NCBI GenBank assembly: GCA_023435025.1
Contig: JAEYSE010000101.1
Coordinates: forward strand, 1 to 16,718
Length of the DNA: 16,718 nt
Source of the DNA: Bacillota bacterium
GTDB lineage: Bacteria; Bacillota; Clostridia; Christensenellales; CAG-138
Direction: 5' to 3'
Shown piece after piece: positions 1-6,430 of this stretch. Under the pieces are notes generated by a model. It did not search any database and was not told the DNA's origin. It saw only the letters and a list, made by a program, of their open reading frames with translations. A program made the translations under genes and the position numbers. The first letter of the stretch is position 1. The number at the start of each line of letters is the position of its first letter.

Positions 1-367
1 CTTTTGCGTAAGCAAGCCCCTTGGCGTAGCTGACCCCGGTCAAAAGCGCGCCGATGAGCCCCGGGCGGGCGGTTACCGCCACGGCATCGATTTCGTCATA
101 GCCTAGGCCTGCAAATTCCAGCGCCGCGGCCACGGTGGGGTTTAGTTGCAGCACATGGTTGCGCGAGGCAAGCTCAGGGACCACCCCGCCGTACTTTTGG
201 TGCAGTGGGATCTGCGAATATACGGTGTTGGAAAGCACCTCCCGCCCGTCGCGTACCACGGCGGCTGCCGTCTCGTCGCAGGAGCTTTCAATGGCGAGCA
301 CGGTAACATGCTGTTGATCCATTAGCTCCCGCACGCGGCGGGAAGCGAGTTCTTCATAGCCCGTCAT
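1..367 (-). CDS. tsaD: TsaD, tRNA N6-adenosine threonylcarbamoyltransferase (N-terminal part)
   Basis: TsaD transfers the threonylcarbamoyl group from threonylcarbamoyl-AMP (made by TsaC/TsaC2) to A37 of ANN-decoding tRNAs, together with TsaB and TsaE in the cytoplasm. About 122 codons are visible before the window edge. The family signature VLAIESSCDET lies near residues 23-33, followed by the family-like segments YSQIPLHQKYGGVVPELASR and PGLIGALLTGVSYAKGLAYA. The iron-binding HxxxH region would lie just beyond the edge. The ATG at 367-365 overlaps the TGA of the upstream membrane gene (ATGA), so translation may be coupled. A second in-frame ATG at 322-320 (MDQQHVTVLAIESS) gives the more usual short N-terminus and has GGGAG just before it, so the first 15 residues are uncertain. 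The residue before PGL is Arg, where many members have Gly. Family assignment is confident. Confidence 0.93.
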   Translation of the reverse strand, partial: MTGYEELASRRVRELMDQQHVTVLAIESSCDETAAAVVRDGREVLSNTVYSQIPLHQKYGGVVPELASRNHVLQLNPTVAAALEFAGLGYDEIDAVAVTARPGLIGALLTGVSYAKGLAYAK

Positions 368-1050
368 ACGCTTGCCCGCTTTTCTTTCCGGCGTACAGCA
401 GCCGCCACGGCGATGAGCGCCGCCCACAGCAGAATAAACACCACCACAACGAAAACCACGATGTCATAGAAAAGCTGCAGCGGCATCATGTTGATCATGC
501 GGGAGGTGGCGGGGTCTAACAGCCATAGGTCGTTGGTAAAGAACAGGTGATGGAATGCCGTCCAGAACGAGGAGAAATCTAAAAGCACCCAGACGGCGAT
601 CGCAGCAAGCAGAAGCACGAACACTTTGCTCGCGTTGAGAAATGCCCGCGCGATTTCCCCCGGGCGTTTGCGCAGCAGCACAAAAAGCAGTACAACCAGG
701 CCGAAACTTACATAAGACACCGTGCGCCAGCCCTGGTACAACGCCAGCACGTCCACCATATGTGCGCGCTCTCGGTCGTTGAACATGGAGGCGCGCTCGC
801 CGTCTACCGTCACGTCAATGTCGATGCTGGGAACGCTCCCTTCCATATACCGGATCATCTGCATAGTGGCGTTGGTCAGGTCCTCCGTGCTCATGCCCAT
901 GTAGCGTGCGTGGTCCAGGCGCGTATACTCGGCGTAAAAGAACGCCGGGCGGTTGATGACAAGGCGTATGGCGGAAAACAGTACCGAAACGATAAACAAC
1001 AGGCAAACGAGCAATAAAACGAGCCTTACCGGCCAGACGATACGCTTCAT
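364..1050 (-). CDS. DUF1461 (TIGR01906-type) integral membrane protein
   Basis: A 228-residue polytopic membrane protein of unknown function. Four hydrophobic spans are visible at about residues 9-29, 109-126, 141-158 and 193-217, with a probable extracytoplasmic stretch between the first two. Two motifs place it in the DUF1461/TIGR01906 family as I know it: FNDRERAHMVDV (90-101) and the FHHLFFTNDLWLLDP block (166-180). The start at 1050 is chosen because AAGGAGGA sits 7 bases before it; the frame is open further upstream, to 1134, but without such a site. The stop overlaps the tsaD start by the ATGA arrangement, so the pair is probably one transcript. No good promoter is seen in the 292 bases upstream, so it may depend on readthrough from glgP. 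Family call is fairly sure; the biochemical role is unknown. Confidence 0.85.
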   Translation of the reverse strand: MKRIVWPVRLVLLLVCLLFIVSVLFSAIRLVINRPAFFYAEYTRLDHARYMGMSTEDLTNATMQMIRYMEGSVPSIDIDVTVDGERASMFNDRERAHMVDVLALYQGWRTVSYVSFGLVVLLFVLLRKRPGEIARAFLNASKVFVLLLAAIAVWVLLDFSSFWTAFHHLFFTNDLWLLDPATSRMINMMPLQLFYDIVVFVVVVFILLWAALIAVAAAVRRKEKRASV

Positions 1051-1057
1051 ACGCTTG

Positions 1058-1065
1058 TCCTCCTT
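1058..1065 (-). promoter_or_regulatory. Ribosome binding site that fixes the DUF1461 start
   Basis: On the minus strand AAGGAGGA lies 7 bases before the ATG at 1050. It is the best Shine-Dalgarno match near any in-frame ATG and argues against the upstream starts at 1134, 1083 and 1068. Confidence 0.85.
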
Positions 1066-1115
1066 CATAAATTGCTGCAACATTCTTATGTTCAGAATAT
1101 CGACAAAAGGATACG

Positions 1116-1331
1116 TTGAGGGCGCTGCCCTCAAACACCCGCTTAGGGACGTAAACAGCAGTACCCGGGGTTCTAAAACCGATTCACTGGATCGGTTTTC
1201 GCGAACCCGCTTTCCTTCGGAAAGCCCCTAAGAACCCATATTCGTAAACGTCCTGAACAGGACGTTTTAGGGGACGGAATTCCCAAGGGACGTGTCCCTT
1301 GGGTGGGGTTTCAGGGGCAAAGCCCCTGAAA
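1116..1331. repeat. Array of six short-loop hairpins between glgP and the DUF1461 gene
   Basis: This gene-free stretch (1051-1342) holds six perfect inverted repeats in a row. They are 1116-1134 (8-bp arms, loop GCT), 1175-1199 (9-bp arms AAAACCGAT/ATCGGTTTT), 1209-1225 (7-bp arms, loop TTC), 1246-1267 (arms AAACGTCCTG/CAGGACGTTT), 1282-1303 (arms CCCAAGGGAC/GTCCCTTGGG) and 1309-1331 (10-bp arms, loop AAA). The hairpin nearest glgP begins 12 bases after its stop, but no T-run follows on that strand, so it is not a classic intrinsic terminator. The arm sequences differ, so this is not a simple tandem duplication. Possible roles are mRNA 3'-end protection, a termination zone, or the remains of a dispersed palindromic element; the sequence does not decide between them. 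Confidence 0.8.
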
Positions 1332-1342
1332 AGGGTTACATG

Positions 1343-3706
1343 TTACCCGTTGCAATTCAGAGTAGTCATCGGTGCAATCTCCCAGATATCCGAAGCATAT
1401 TCCCGTATAGTGCGGTCGCTGGAAAATTTGCCCGCGCTTGCCGTATTCATCAGGCACTTTCTGCCGAACACGATACGGTCCTGATAGGTGAGGTTCGCCT
1501 CCAGCTTCTTATCCACATAAGGAAGAAGCTCAAGAAGCACATAGTATTGGTCGGGCAGGCCGTAGCTGCCGCCGGTAAGTAAGCTGCTGTGCAGTTCGTC
1601 GAATATATCTAGCCTTCCAAACGTGCCGTCCACCAGCGTATCCACCACGCGGCGGATGCGCGGCTCGCTTGCGTATAGCGCGCGCGGGTCGTACTTGACG
1701 CGTATGGCGTTGAGTTCCGCGAAGGATTTGCCGAATATGAAGTTGTTTTCAACGCCTGCCTGCTCCACAATTTCCACGTTCGCTCCATCGTAAGTGCCCA
1801 AAGTGACAGCACCGTTTAGCATCAGCTTCATGTTGCCGGTGCCGCTCGCCTCGGTGCCGGAGGGGGAAATCTGCTCGCTTACGTCCGCGGCGGGGATAAT
1901 CCGTTCCGCGTAGGAGACGTTATAATTGGAGACAAACACCACGCGTAATAGGCTGCTCATGCTTTTGTCGTTGTTGATCAGCCGCGCTACCTCGTGGATG
2001 AATTTGATAATGGCCTTTGCGCGCCAGTAGCCCGGCGCGGCCTTTGCGCCGAAAATAAACGCGGTGGGTGTAAAGTTTCGGATACGCCCTTCTTTCAGGC
2101 CGAAATAAATGTCCAGTATGGAGAAGGCGTTTAATAACTGCCGTTTGTACTCGTGCATGCGCTTGATCTGCACGTCGAATAGAAAGTCCGGCGGCAGCAA
2201 TATACCCTCCGCTCTTTGGATGTACGCGGAAAGCTGCGCCTTTTTCTGGCGCTTTACGTCGTTGAACGCCTCAATATCCGCTGTAGAAGTAAACGCCTTG
2301 AGTTTCTCCAGTTCGTCAAGCTCCGTAATCCAGCCTTCGCCGATACGAGAAGATATAAAATCCGAAAGTTCGGGGTTGCACAGTTTAAGCCAGCGGCGCT
2401 GCGTAATGCCGTTGGTCTTGTTCTGGAAACGCTCGGGGAAGAGCGTATAGAAGTGCTTGAGCACGCTGCTCTTCAATATCTCCGTATGGATCTGCGCCAC
2501 GCCATTGATGGTGCGCGAGCAGTAGGACGCGAGATTCGCCATATGGATGACCGGCCCCTGTATGATGGAAACCTCGTGGATGTTGGGGAAGCTCTTTGCC
2601 ATCAGTTCCCCGCAGAACCGGGCGTTGATTTTGTATACGATATCGAACACTTCAGGAATGACGGATTTGAAAAGCTCCACATCCCATTTTTCCATGGCTT
2701 CCGCCATGACGGTATGGTTGGTGTAGGAGAACACACGGCAAACAGCCTGAAACGCAACTTCAAAGCTCCAGCCTTCGAGCATAAGGAGGCGTATGAGCTC
2801 GGGAATGCTCACCACCGGGTGCGTATCGTTCAATTGTATGGACACCATGTCCGCAAAGCCGGATAAATCCCCGTGCGCGCGCTTGAAGTTAAACAGAATA
2901 TCCTGCAGCGATGCGCTCGAAAGAAAGTACTGCTGCTTTAACCGCAACTGCTTGCCCGCGTAGGTGCTGTCATTGGGATAGAGCACGCGGGTGATGTCCT
3001 CCACGGCGTTTTTTTCGCGCACGGCCAGGCCGTACTGCTGATCGTTGAACGCCTGAAAGTCAAATTCCTCGATGGGCTCGCTCTGCCATAGCCTGAGCGT
3101 GCCGATGTTGTCTGAGCGGTAGCCCAGTATGGGCATGTCGTAAGGGATGGCGCGTACCGTCTGGCCTGCAAAGTGAACGTCTACGGCATGCGTGTCCCGC
3201 CGGATGCTCCATGGGTCTCCAAAACGCTGCCAATCGTCCGCGCTTTCCGCCTGAAAGCCGTCCCGGAAGCTCTGCTTGAACAGGCCGAATTTATACCGGA
3301 TGCCGTACCCGTCGAGCGGCAGGTTGTGCGTAGCCGCAGAGTCTAAAAAACATGCGGCAAGTCTGCCCAAGCCCCCATTGCCCAACGCAGCATCCTCAAT
3401 ATCTTCAAACGCGGACAGGTCGAGACCGCGCTCCCCAAACGCCTCACGCACTGTTTCAAGCGCGCCCAACGAGAGTAGGTTGTTGTATACCATGCGCCCC
3501 ATCATATATTCGGCGCTGAAATAATAGGCGCGCCGCACACAGTCCCGCGCGTGGCGGCTATTGTACCAATCCGCCGCGATGCTCGCCATGGCTTCGTCTC
3601 CAAGAGCGTTATGGAGCTGCGCAAGCGTTGCCTCGCTGAGCGAAACCTGGTAGTCGCTGATTAGCCTGTTCTCTATTTTTTGCATTAAGTCCTGCTTGTC
3701 CTTCAT
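1343..3706 (-). CDS. glgP: Glycogen phosphorylase (GT35, PLP-dependent)
   Basis: This enzyme cleaves alpha-1,4-glucans with phosphate to release glucose-1-phosphate, in cytoplasmic glycogen breakdown. At 787 residues it is close to the usual bacterial length of about 800. Family blocks appear in order: YYFSAEYMMGR (61-71), GNGGLGRLAACFLDS (109-123), QLNDTHPVVSIPEL (291-304), NGITQRRWL (432-440), FDVQIKRMHEYKRQ (510-523) and the PLP site EASGTGNMKLMLNGA (619-633) with the cofactor lysine at K627. The start at 3706 has AGGTGAGG at suitable spacing. A TGG-TATAAT promoter lies about 80 bases upstream. It is divergent from nfeD–floA and no other glycogen gene is in the window. It could act on maltodextrin instead; the two uses cannot be separated from sequence alone. 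Confidence 0.97.
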   Translation of the reverse strand: MKDKQDLMQKIENRLISDYQVSLSEATLAQLHNALGDEAMASIAADWYNSRHARDCVRRAYYFSAEYMMGRMVYNNLLSLGALETVREAFGERGLDLSAFEDIEDAALGNGGLGRLAACFLDSAATHNLPLDGYGIRYKFGLFKQSFRDGFQAESADDWQRFGDPWSIRRDTHAVDVHFAGQTVRAIPYDMPILGYRSDNIGTLRLWQSEPIEEFDFQAFNDQQYGLAVREKNAVEDITRVLYPNDSTYAGKQLRLKQQYFLSSASLQDILFNFKRAHGDLSGFADMVSIQLNDTHPVVSIPELIRLLMLEGWSFEVAFQAVCRVFSYTNHTVMAEAMEKWDVELFKSVIPEVFDIVYKINARFCGELMAKSFPNIHEVSIIQGPVIHMANLASYCSRTINGVAQIHTEILKSSVLKHFYTLFPERFQNKTNGITQRRWLKLCNPELSDFISSRIGEGWITELDELEKLKAFTSTADIEAFNDVKRQKKAQLSAYIQRAEGILLPPDFLFDVQIKRMHEYKRQLLNAFSILDIYFGLKEGRIRNFTPTAFIFGAKAAPGYWRAKAIIKFIHEVARLINNDKSMSSLLRVVFVSNYNVSYAERIIPAADVSEQISPSGTEASGTGNMKLMLNGAVTLGTYDGANVEIVEQAGVENNFIFGKSFAELNAIRVKYDPRALYASEPRIRRVVDTLVDGTFGRLDIFDELHSSLLTGGSYGLPDQYYVLLELLPYVDKKLEANLTYQDRIVFGRKCLMNTASAGKFSSDRTIREYASDIWEIAPMTTLNCNG

Positions 3707-3786
3707 CCTTTGGCCTCACCTTTAAAAAAACTATCTCAAACCCAGGCGGCGTTATTAGGCTGCCGGGTCAAATCGCTACACCGCAC

Positions 3787-3815
3787 ATTATACCATGCGC
3801 CGCTTCCGATGCAAA
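3787..3815 (-). promoter_or_regulatory. Promoter of glgP (minus strand)
   Basis: On the minus strand: -35 TTTGCA (3815-3810), a 17-base spacer, then -10 TATAAT (3792-3787) preceded by TGG, an extended -10. The predicted 5' leader to the glgP ATG at 3706 is about 75 bases and shows no recognised riboswitch. Confidence 0.7.
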
Positions 3816-3902
3816 GCGTGCCGGATTTCCGGGAATTACAGAAAAACACATCGCTTTCCTGCCAAACACCACCGCATTTTATCCCCCCGCATGAGTATTC
3901 TA

Positions 3903-3911
3903 TGCTATAAT
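3903..3911 (+). promoter_or_regulatory. Extended -10 promoter for the nfeD–floA unit
   Basis: TGCTATAAT is a perfect extended -10 element (TATAAT at 3906-3911); no convincing -35 box lies 17 bases upstream. It faces the nfeD gene at 4041 and predicts a leader of about 120 bases with one modest GC-rich inverted repeat around 3972-3996. The rest of 3707-4040 holds only the divergent glgP promoter and no convincing gene. Confidence 0.65.
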
Positions 3912-4040
3912 AAGAAAAAACGAAACGTGGGCTAATGCTTGCATCTCCAGCTGCGATTGCTTTATTTTAACCGCGTGGGGCGGCGTGTAACCCCGCAGGG
4001 AAAAAGCGGCTGGCGGTAAAAAGGGAAGGAGGCGCCTGAA

Positions 4041-4538
4041 ATGGACCCCATGACGATTACATTCATTTTGCTGGGAATCGGCATCATACTTTTTGTGGTG
4101 GAAATGTTTACCCCCGGCCTTGGCATATCCGGGGCCTTAGGAGCCGTGGCGTTTTTGGCGGCGGTGCTGTTTCAGATCGGCAACCCCAAGGGTATGGTGT
4201 TTCTGACAGCGCTTATCCTGTTTATTATTGCGGTGGGGCTGCTGCTGTTTTTCCGGCTTGCCGCGAAGGGTAAGTTTGATAAAACGCGGATTATACTGCA
4301 CGACCGCATTGAAGGCGAGTCTACCAATATCGTGGAAACGGCGTATGAACAGTACCTGGGGCAGACCGGCGTTTCCATTACACCGTTACGGCCCGCCGGA
4401 AAGGCGAAGTTCGGGGAAAATGTGCTCGACGTGGTGACGGGCGGCGAGTTCTTGCCGGCCAACACCAACATAACAGTTCAGCAAGTGGAAGGCCTGCGCA
4501 TCCGCGTGGGTATGGCGAAAGAAAGCGCGCCGCTGTAA
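4041..4538 (+). CDS. Short NfeD-family membrane protein, FloA partner
   Basis: A 165-residue membrane protein of the short NfeD type (NfeD1b-like, YqeZ family without the ClpP-like protease domain). Three hydrophobic spans lie at about 5-22, 31-47 and 52-72. A C-terminal OB-fold segment at about 105-158 has the family signature GQTGVSITPLRPAGKAKF, ending in GEFLPANTNITVQQVEGLRIRV. Members of this family are encoded next to SPFH proteins and act with them in membrane microdomains; floA follows here. The start has AAGGAGG 8 bases upstream. 235 bases separate it from floA, wide for a tightly coupled pair, and the gap is rich in inverted repeats. I leave the symbol empty because naming of short NfeD genes is inconsistent. 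Confidence 0.9.
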   Translation: MDPMTITFILLGIGIILFVVEMFTPGLGISGALGAVAFLAAVLFQIGNPKGMVFLTALILFIIAVGLLLFFRLAAKGKFDKTRIILHDRIEGESTNIVETAYEQYLGQTGVSITPLRPAGKAKFGENVLDVVTGGEFLPANTNITVQQVEGLRIRVGMAKESAPL

Positions 4539-4571
4539 AGCGTGCTGAGTGTTAGAACTTCATTTCCTTTT

Positions 4572-4657
4572 CCCCTGCTTAATGAGGGGGGGGGAAGCGC
4601 ACGGGCCTAGGTGCCCGGGGCCTCTCATGGCAAGGGCGCGGCGCTTTGAAAGCGCCG
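4572..4657. repeat. Hairpin island between nfeD and floA
   Basis: Three inverted repeats follow nfeD: CCCCT/AGGGG (4572-4589) next to a run of nine G; CGGGC/GCCCG (4602-4617); and CGGCGCT-TTGAA-AGCGCCG (4639-4657), a tight and stable stem. None is followed by a T-run, so they are not typical intrinsic terminators. They resemble the islands at 1116-1331, 9803-9951 and 12010-12099. Confidence 0.65.
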
Positions 4658-4661
4658 ATAC

Positions 4662-4755
4662 CTTGTAGCTCTCAAACTTGTGACACCCTGAAGTGTGTAG
4701 ACGCACTTTTAACTACAAGAAAATCCATTGACAAACTTAACTGCGGCCTGAGCCG
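4662..4755 (+). promoter_or_regulatory. Possible structured leader of floA
   Basis: CTTGTAG (4662-4668) and CTACAAG (4713-4719) are exact inverted repeats enclosing a second stem, AAGTGTG-TAGA-CGCACTT (4691-4708, one G-U pair). A third small stem, CGGC-CTGA-GCCG (4744-4755), ends 7 bases before the AAAGGAG ribosome binding site. TTGACA at 4728-4733 looks like a -35 box but lacks a matching -10. Nested stems this close to the start suggest a folded leader; I do not recognise a known riboswitch class. Confidence 0.3.
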
Positions 4756-4773
4756 TTACGAAAGGAGCATACC

Positions 4774-5754
4774 ATGGACGTTTTCTGGGCAATTCTCATC
4801 ATCATCGGCGTTATTGTATTCCTTTCCATATTCTTTAGCTTTATCCCGCTGAGGCTGTGGATCGCGGCGCTGGCTTCCGGGGTGAAGGTGGGTATCACGC
4901 AGCTGATTGGCATGCGCATCCGCAAGGTCATTCCCGCTCGTATCGTCAACCCCATGATCAAGGCGACCAAGGCAGGGCTTGTGCTGCCCATCAACAAGCT
5001 GGAAGCGCACTACCTCGCCGGCGGCAACGTGGACCGCGTGGTCAACGCCCTTATCGCCGCGCAGCGCGCGGGCATTCCGCTGGATTTTGAGCGGGCCTGC
5101 GCCATTGACCTGGCCGGGCGCGACGTGCTCACTGCCGTACAGATGAGCGTCAACCCCAAGGTGATTGAAACCCCGGTTATCGCGGCCATCGCGAAGGACG
5201 GCATTGAGCTTCGTGCCAAGGCGCGCGTGACCGTACGCGCGAACATCGACCGTCTGGTCGGCGGCGCAGGGGAAGAGACCATCATCGCCCGTATCGGCGA
5301 AGGTATCGTCACCACTGTCGGCTCTGCGATGAGCCACAAGGAAGTTTTGGAAAACCCGGACAGCATTTCGCGTACGGTTCTGAACAAGGGTCTCGACGCG
5401 GGCACTGCGTTTGAGATACTCTCCATCGATATCGCGGATGTGGACGTGGGCCGAAACGTGGGCGCGCAGCTGCAGATCGACCAGGCGGAAGCGGATAAGC
5501 GTATCGCGCAGGCGAAGGCGGAAGAGCGCCGCGCTATGGCCGTAGCGCAGGAGCAGGAAAACAAAGCGGAGGCGCAGGGGATGCGCGCCAAGGTTATCGA
5601 GGCCGAGGCCGAGGTGCCGCGCGCTATGGCGCATGCGTTCCGTGAAGGAAAGCTTGGGGTCATGGATTATTACAACATGCAGAACGTGATCTCGGATACC
5701 GAGATGCGTAAGGCAATTTCCAAAAACGCCGAGCCGGAAAAGAAGAGCGAGTAA
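4774..5754 (+). CDS. floA: Flotillin-like protein FloA (SPFH family)
   Basis: A 326-residue membrane scaffold protein that organises functional membrane microdomains; length matches B. subtilis FloA (about 331). One N-terminal hydrophobic segment (3-25) anchors it, followed by the SPFH/band-7 region to about 240 (GLVLPINKLEAHYLAGGNVD at 68-87, IARIGEGIVTTVGS at 171-184). A charged Ala/Glu-rich coiled-coil segment lies at 236-290 (QAEADKRIAQAKAEERRAMA), then MDYYNMQNV (297-305) and a charged tail. AAAGGAG precedes the ATG by a normal distance. The partner NfeD gene lies upstream as in other Firmicutes. A 14-bp hairpin follows the stop, before the next gene. Assignment is very confident. Confidence 0.97.
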   Translation: MDVFWAILIIIGVIVFLSIFFSFIPLRLWIAALASGVKVGITQLIGMRIRKVIPARIVNPMIKATKAGLVLPINKLEAHYLAGGNVDRVVNALIAAQRAGIPLDFERACAIDLAGRDVLTAVQMSVNPKVIETPVIAAIAKDGIELRAKARVTVRANIDRLVGGAGEETIIARIGEGIVTTVGSAMSHKEVLENPDSISRTVLNKGLDAGTAFEILSIDIADVDVGRNVGAQLQIDQAEADKRIAQAKAEERRAMAVAQEQENKAEAQGMRAKVIEAEAEVPRAMAHAFREGKLGVMDYYNMQNVISDTEMRKAISKNAEPEKKSE

Positions 5755-5762
5755 TTGAAAGC

Positions 5763-5794
5763 CCGCGGATAAAGTCCGCAGGACTTTTCCGCGG
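5763..5794 (+). other. Long hairpin in the floA–downstream gene spacer
   Basis: CCGCGG (5763-5768) and AAAGTCC (5771-5777) pair with GGACTTT (5781-5787) and CCGCGG (5789-5794), giving about 14 base pairs with one bulged base and the three-base loop GCA. It sits 8 bases after the floA stop and 14 bases before the next ATG. No T-run follows, so an mRNA stability element or a partial transcription barrier is more likely than a full terminator. Confidence 0.6.
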
Positions 5795-5808
5795 CCTGAG
5801 GGGGCAAT

Positions 5809-6420
5809 ATGGATATTATCATCGGCATCCTCATCGCCATTTTGTTTCTGGTGGGGAACGCAGGAAAAAAGAAGAAGGAGCGGGAGCAGAGGGAAGCGCG
5901 GGCGCGCACCATGCAGCAGCCCGCATCCGTCGATCCGCGCTTTCCCCCCGCGCAGCCCCATTCAGACGATCCGCGCTTTCCCTCTGGGCCCTACATGCAG
6001 GAATCCGTTTCAGAAGACTTCGAGGGGGAACCGGTACACGAACTGCCGGTACGCCCCGCCCCGGTCCAGCAGCGTATGCAGACGTATGAGCGCTCTAACC
6101 CCCAAACGGAAGGGGGACCTGCTGCTATGGGCAGCGTAAAAATGCCCACGGCGACGGTTGCAGCGCATATGGAAGCCACGCAGGGTCGCCACGCGACTTT
6201 GCTGAGCGGCTCAAACATCCATGCGCATACGGAAGGCAGCATGGGGGGCGAGCGCCCGGCGCGAAGGGCTGTTCTTGCGCACGGAACCAAAGAGTGGGAG
6301 ACGCCGCGGGGTGTTTCGCTGGATGTACTGACGAGGCTCGGGCATGATCCGAACGCCGTGGCGGAGGGCATAATATTAAGCGAAATCTTGGGCAAGCCAA
6401 AGGCGTTGCGCCGCGTTTAG
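5809..6420 (+). CDS. Single-span membrane protein of unknown function in the floA unit
   Basis: 203 residues; I do not recognise a named family. One hydrophobic N-terminal segment (2-17) is followed directly by KKKKEREQREARAR, so the bulk should stay in the cytoplasm. Residues 35-150 are Pro/Gln/Gly/Ala-rich, low in predicted structure, and carry a short duplication (DPRFP at 42-46 and 54-58). The C-terminus (about 151-203) looks folded and amphipathic and ends in IILSEILGKPKALRR, a tail I associate with small clostridial membrane-anchored proteins. GAGGGGG precedes the ATG and the next gene starts 10 bases after its stop, so it is co-transcribed with floA and the PIG-V-like gene. The architecture (anchor, disordered linker, short C-terminal module) would fit an adaptor or scaffold client, but that is inference. 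Confidence 0.8.
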   Translation: MDIIIGILIAILFLVGNAGKKKKEREQREARARTMQQPASVDPRFPPAQPHSDDPRFPSGPYMQESVSEDFEGEPVHELPVRPAPVQQRMQTYERSNPQTEGGPAAMGSVKMPTATVAAHMEATQGRHATLLSGSNIHAHTEGSMGGERPARRAVLAHGTKEWETPRGVSLDVLTRLGHDPNAVAEGIILSEILGKPKALRRV

Positions 6421-6430
6421 CGGGAGGAGC

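Noticed and set aside
1116..1331. The hairpin array as a CRISPR array
   Set aside because: The arms differ from one another and there is no repeated unit with regular spacers.
2216..2866. A 216-codon plus-strand frame inside glgP
   Set aside because: Antisense to conserved glycogen phosphorylase blocks; no ribosome binding site and no domain.
3710..3910. A 66-codon plus-strand frame in the divergent promoter region
   Set aside because: No ribosome binding site, no recognisable domain, and it overlaps both promoters.
4728..4733. TTGACA as the -35 box of a separate floA promoter
   Set aside because: No acceptable -10 lies 16-18 bases downstream (the bases there are GC-rich).
4756..5961. A 401-codon minus-strand frame opposite floA
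   Set aside because: It is Arg/His/Leu-rich with no recognisable domain and lies antisense to an unmistakable floA; typical of GC-rich shadows.
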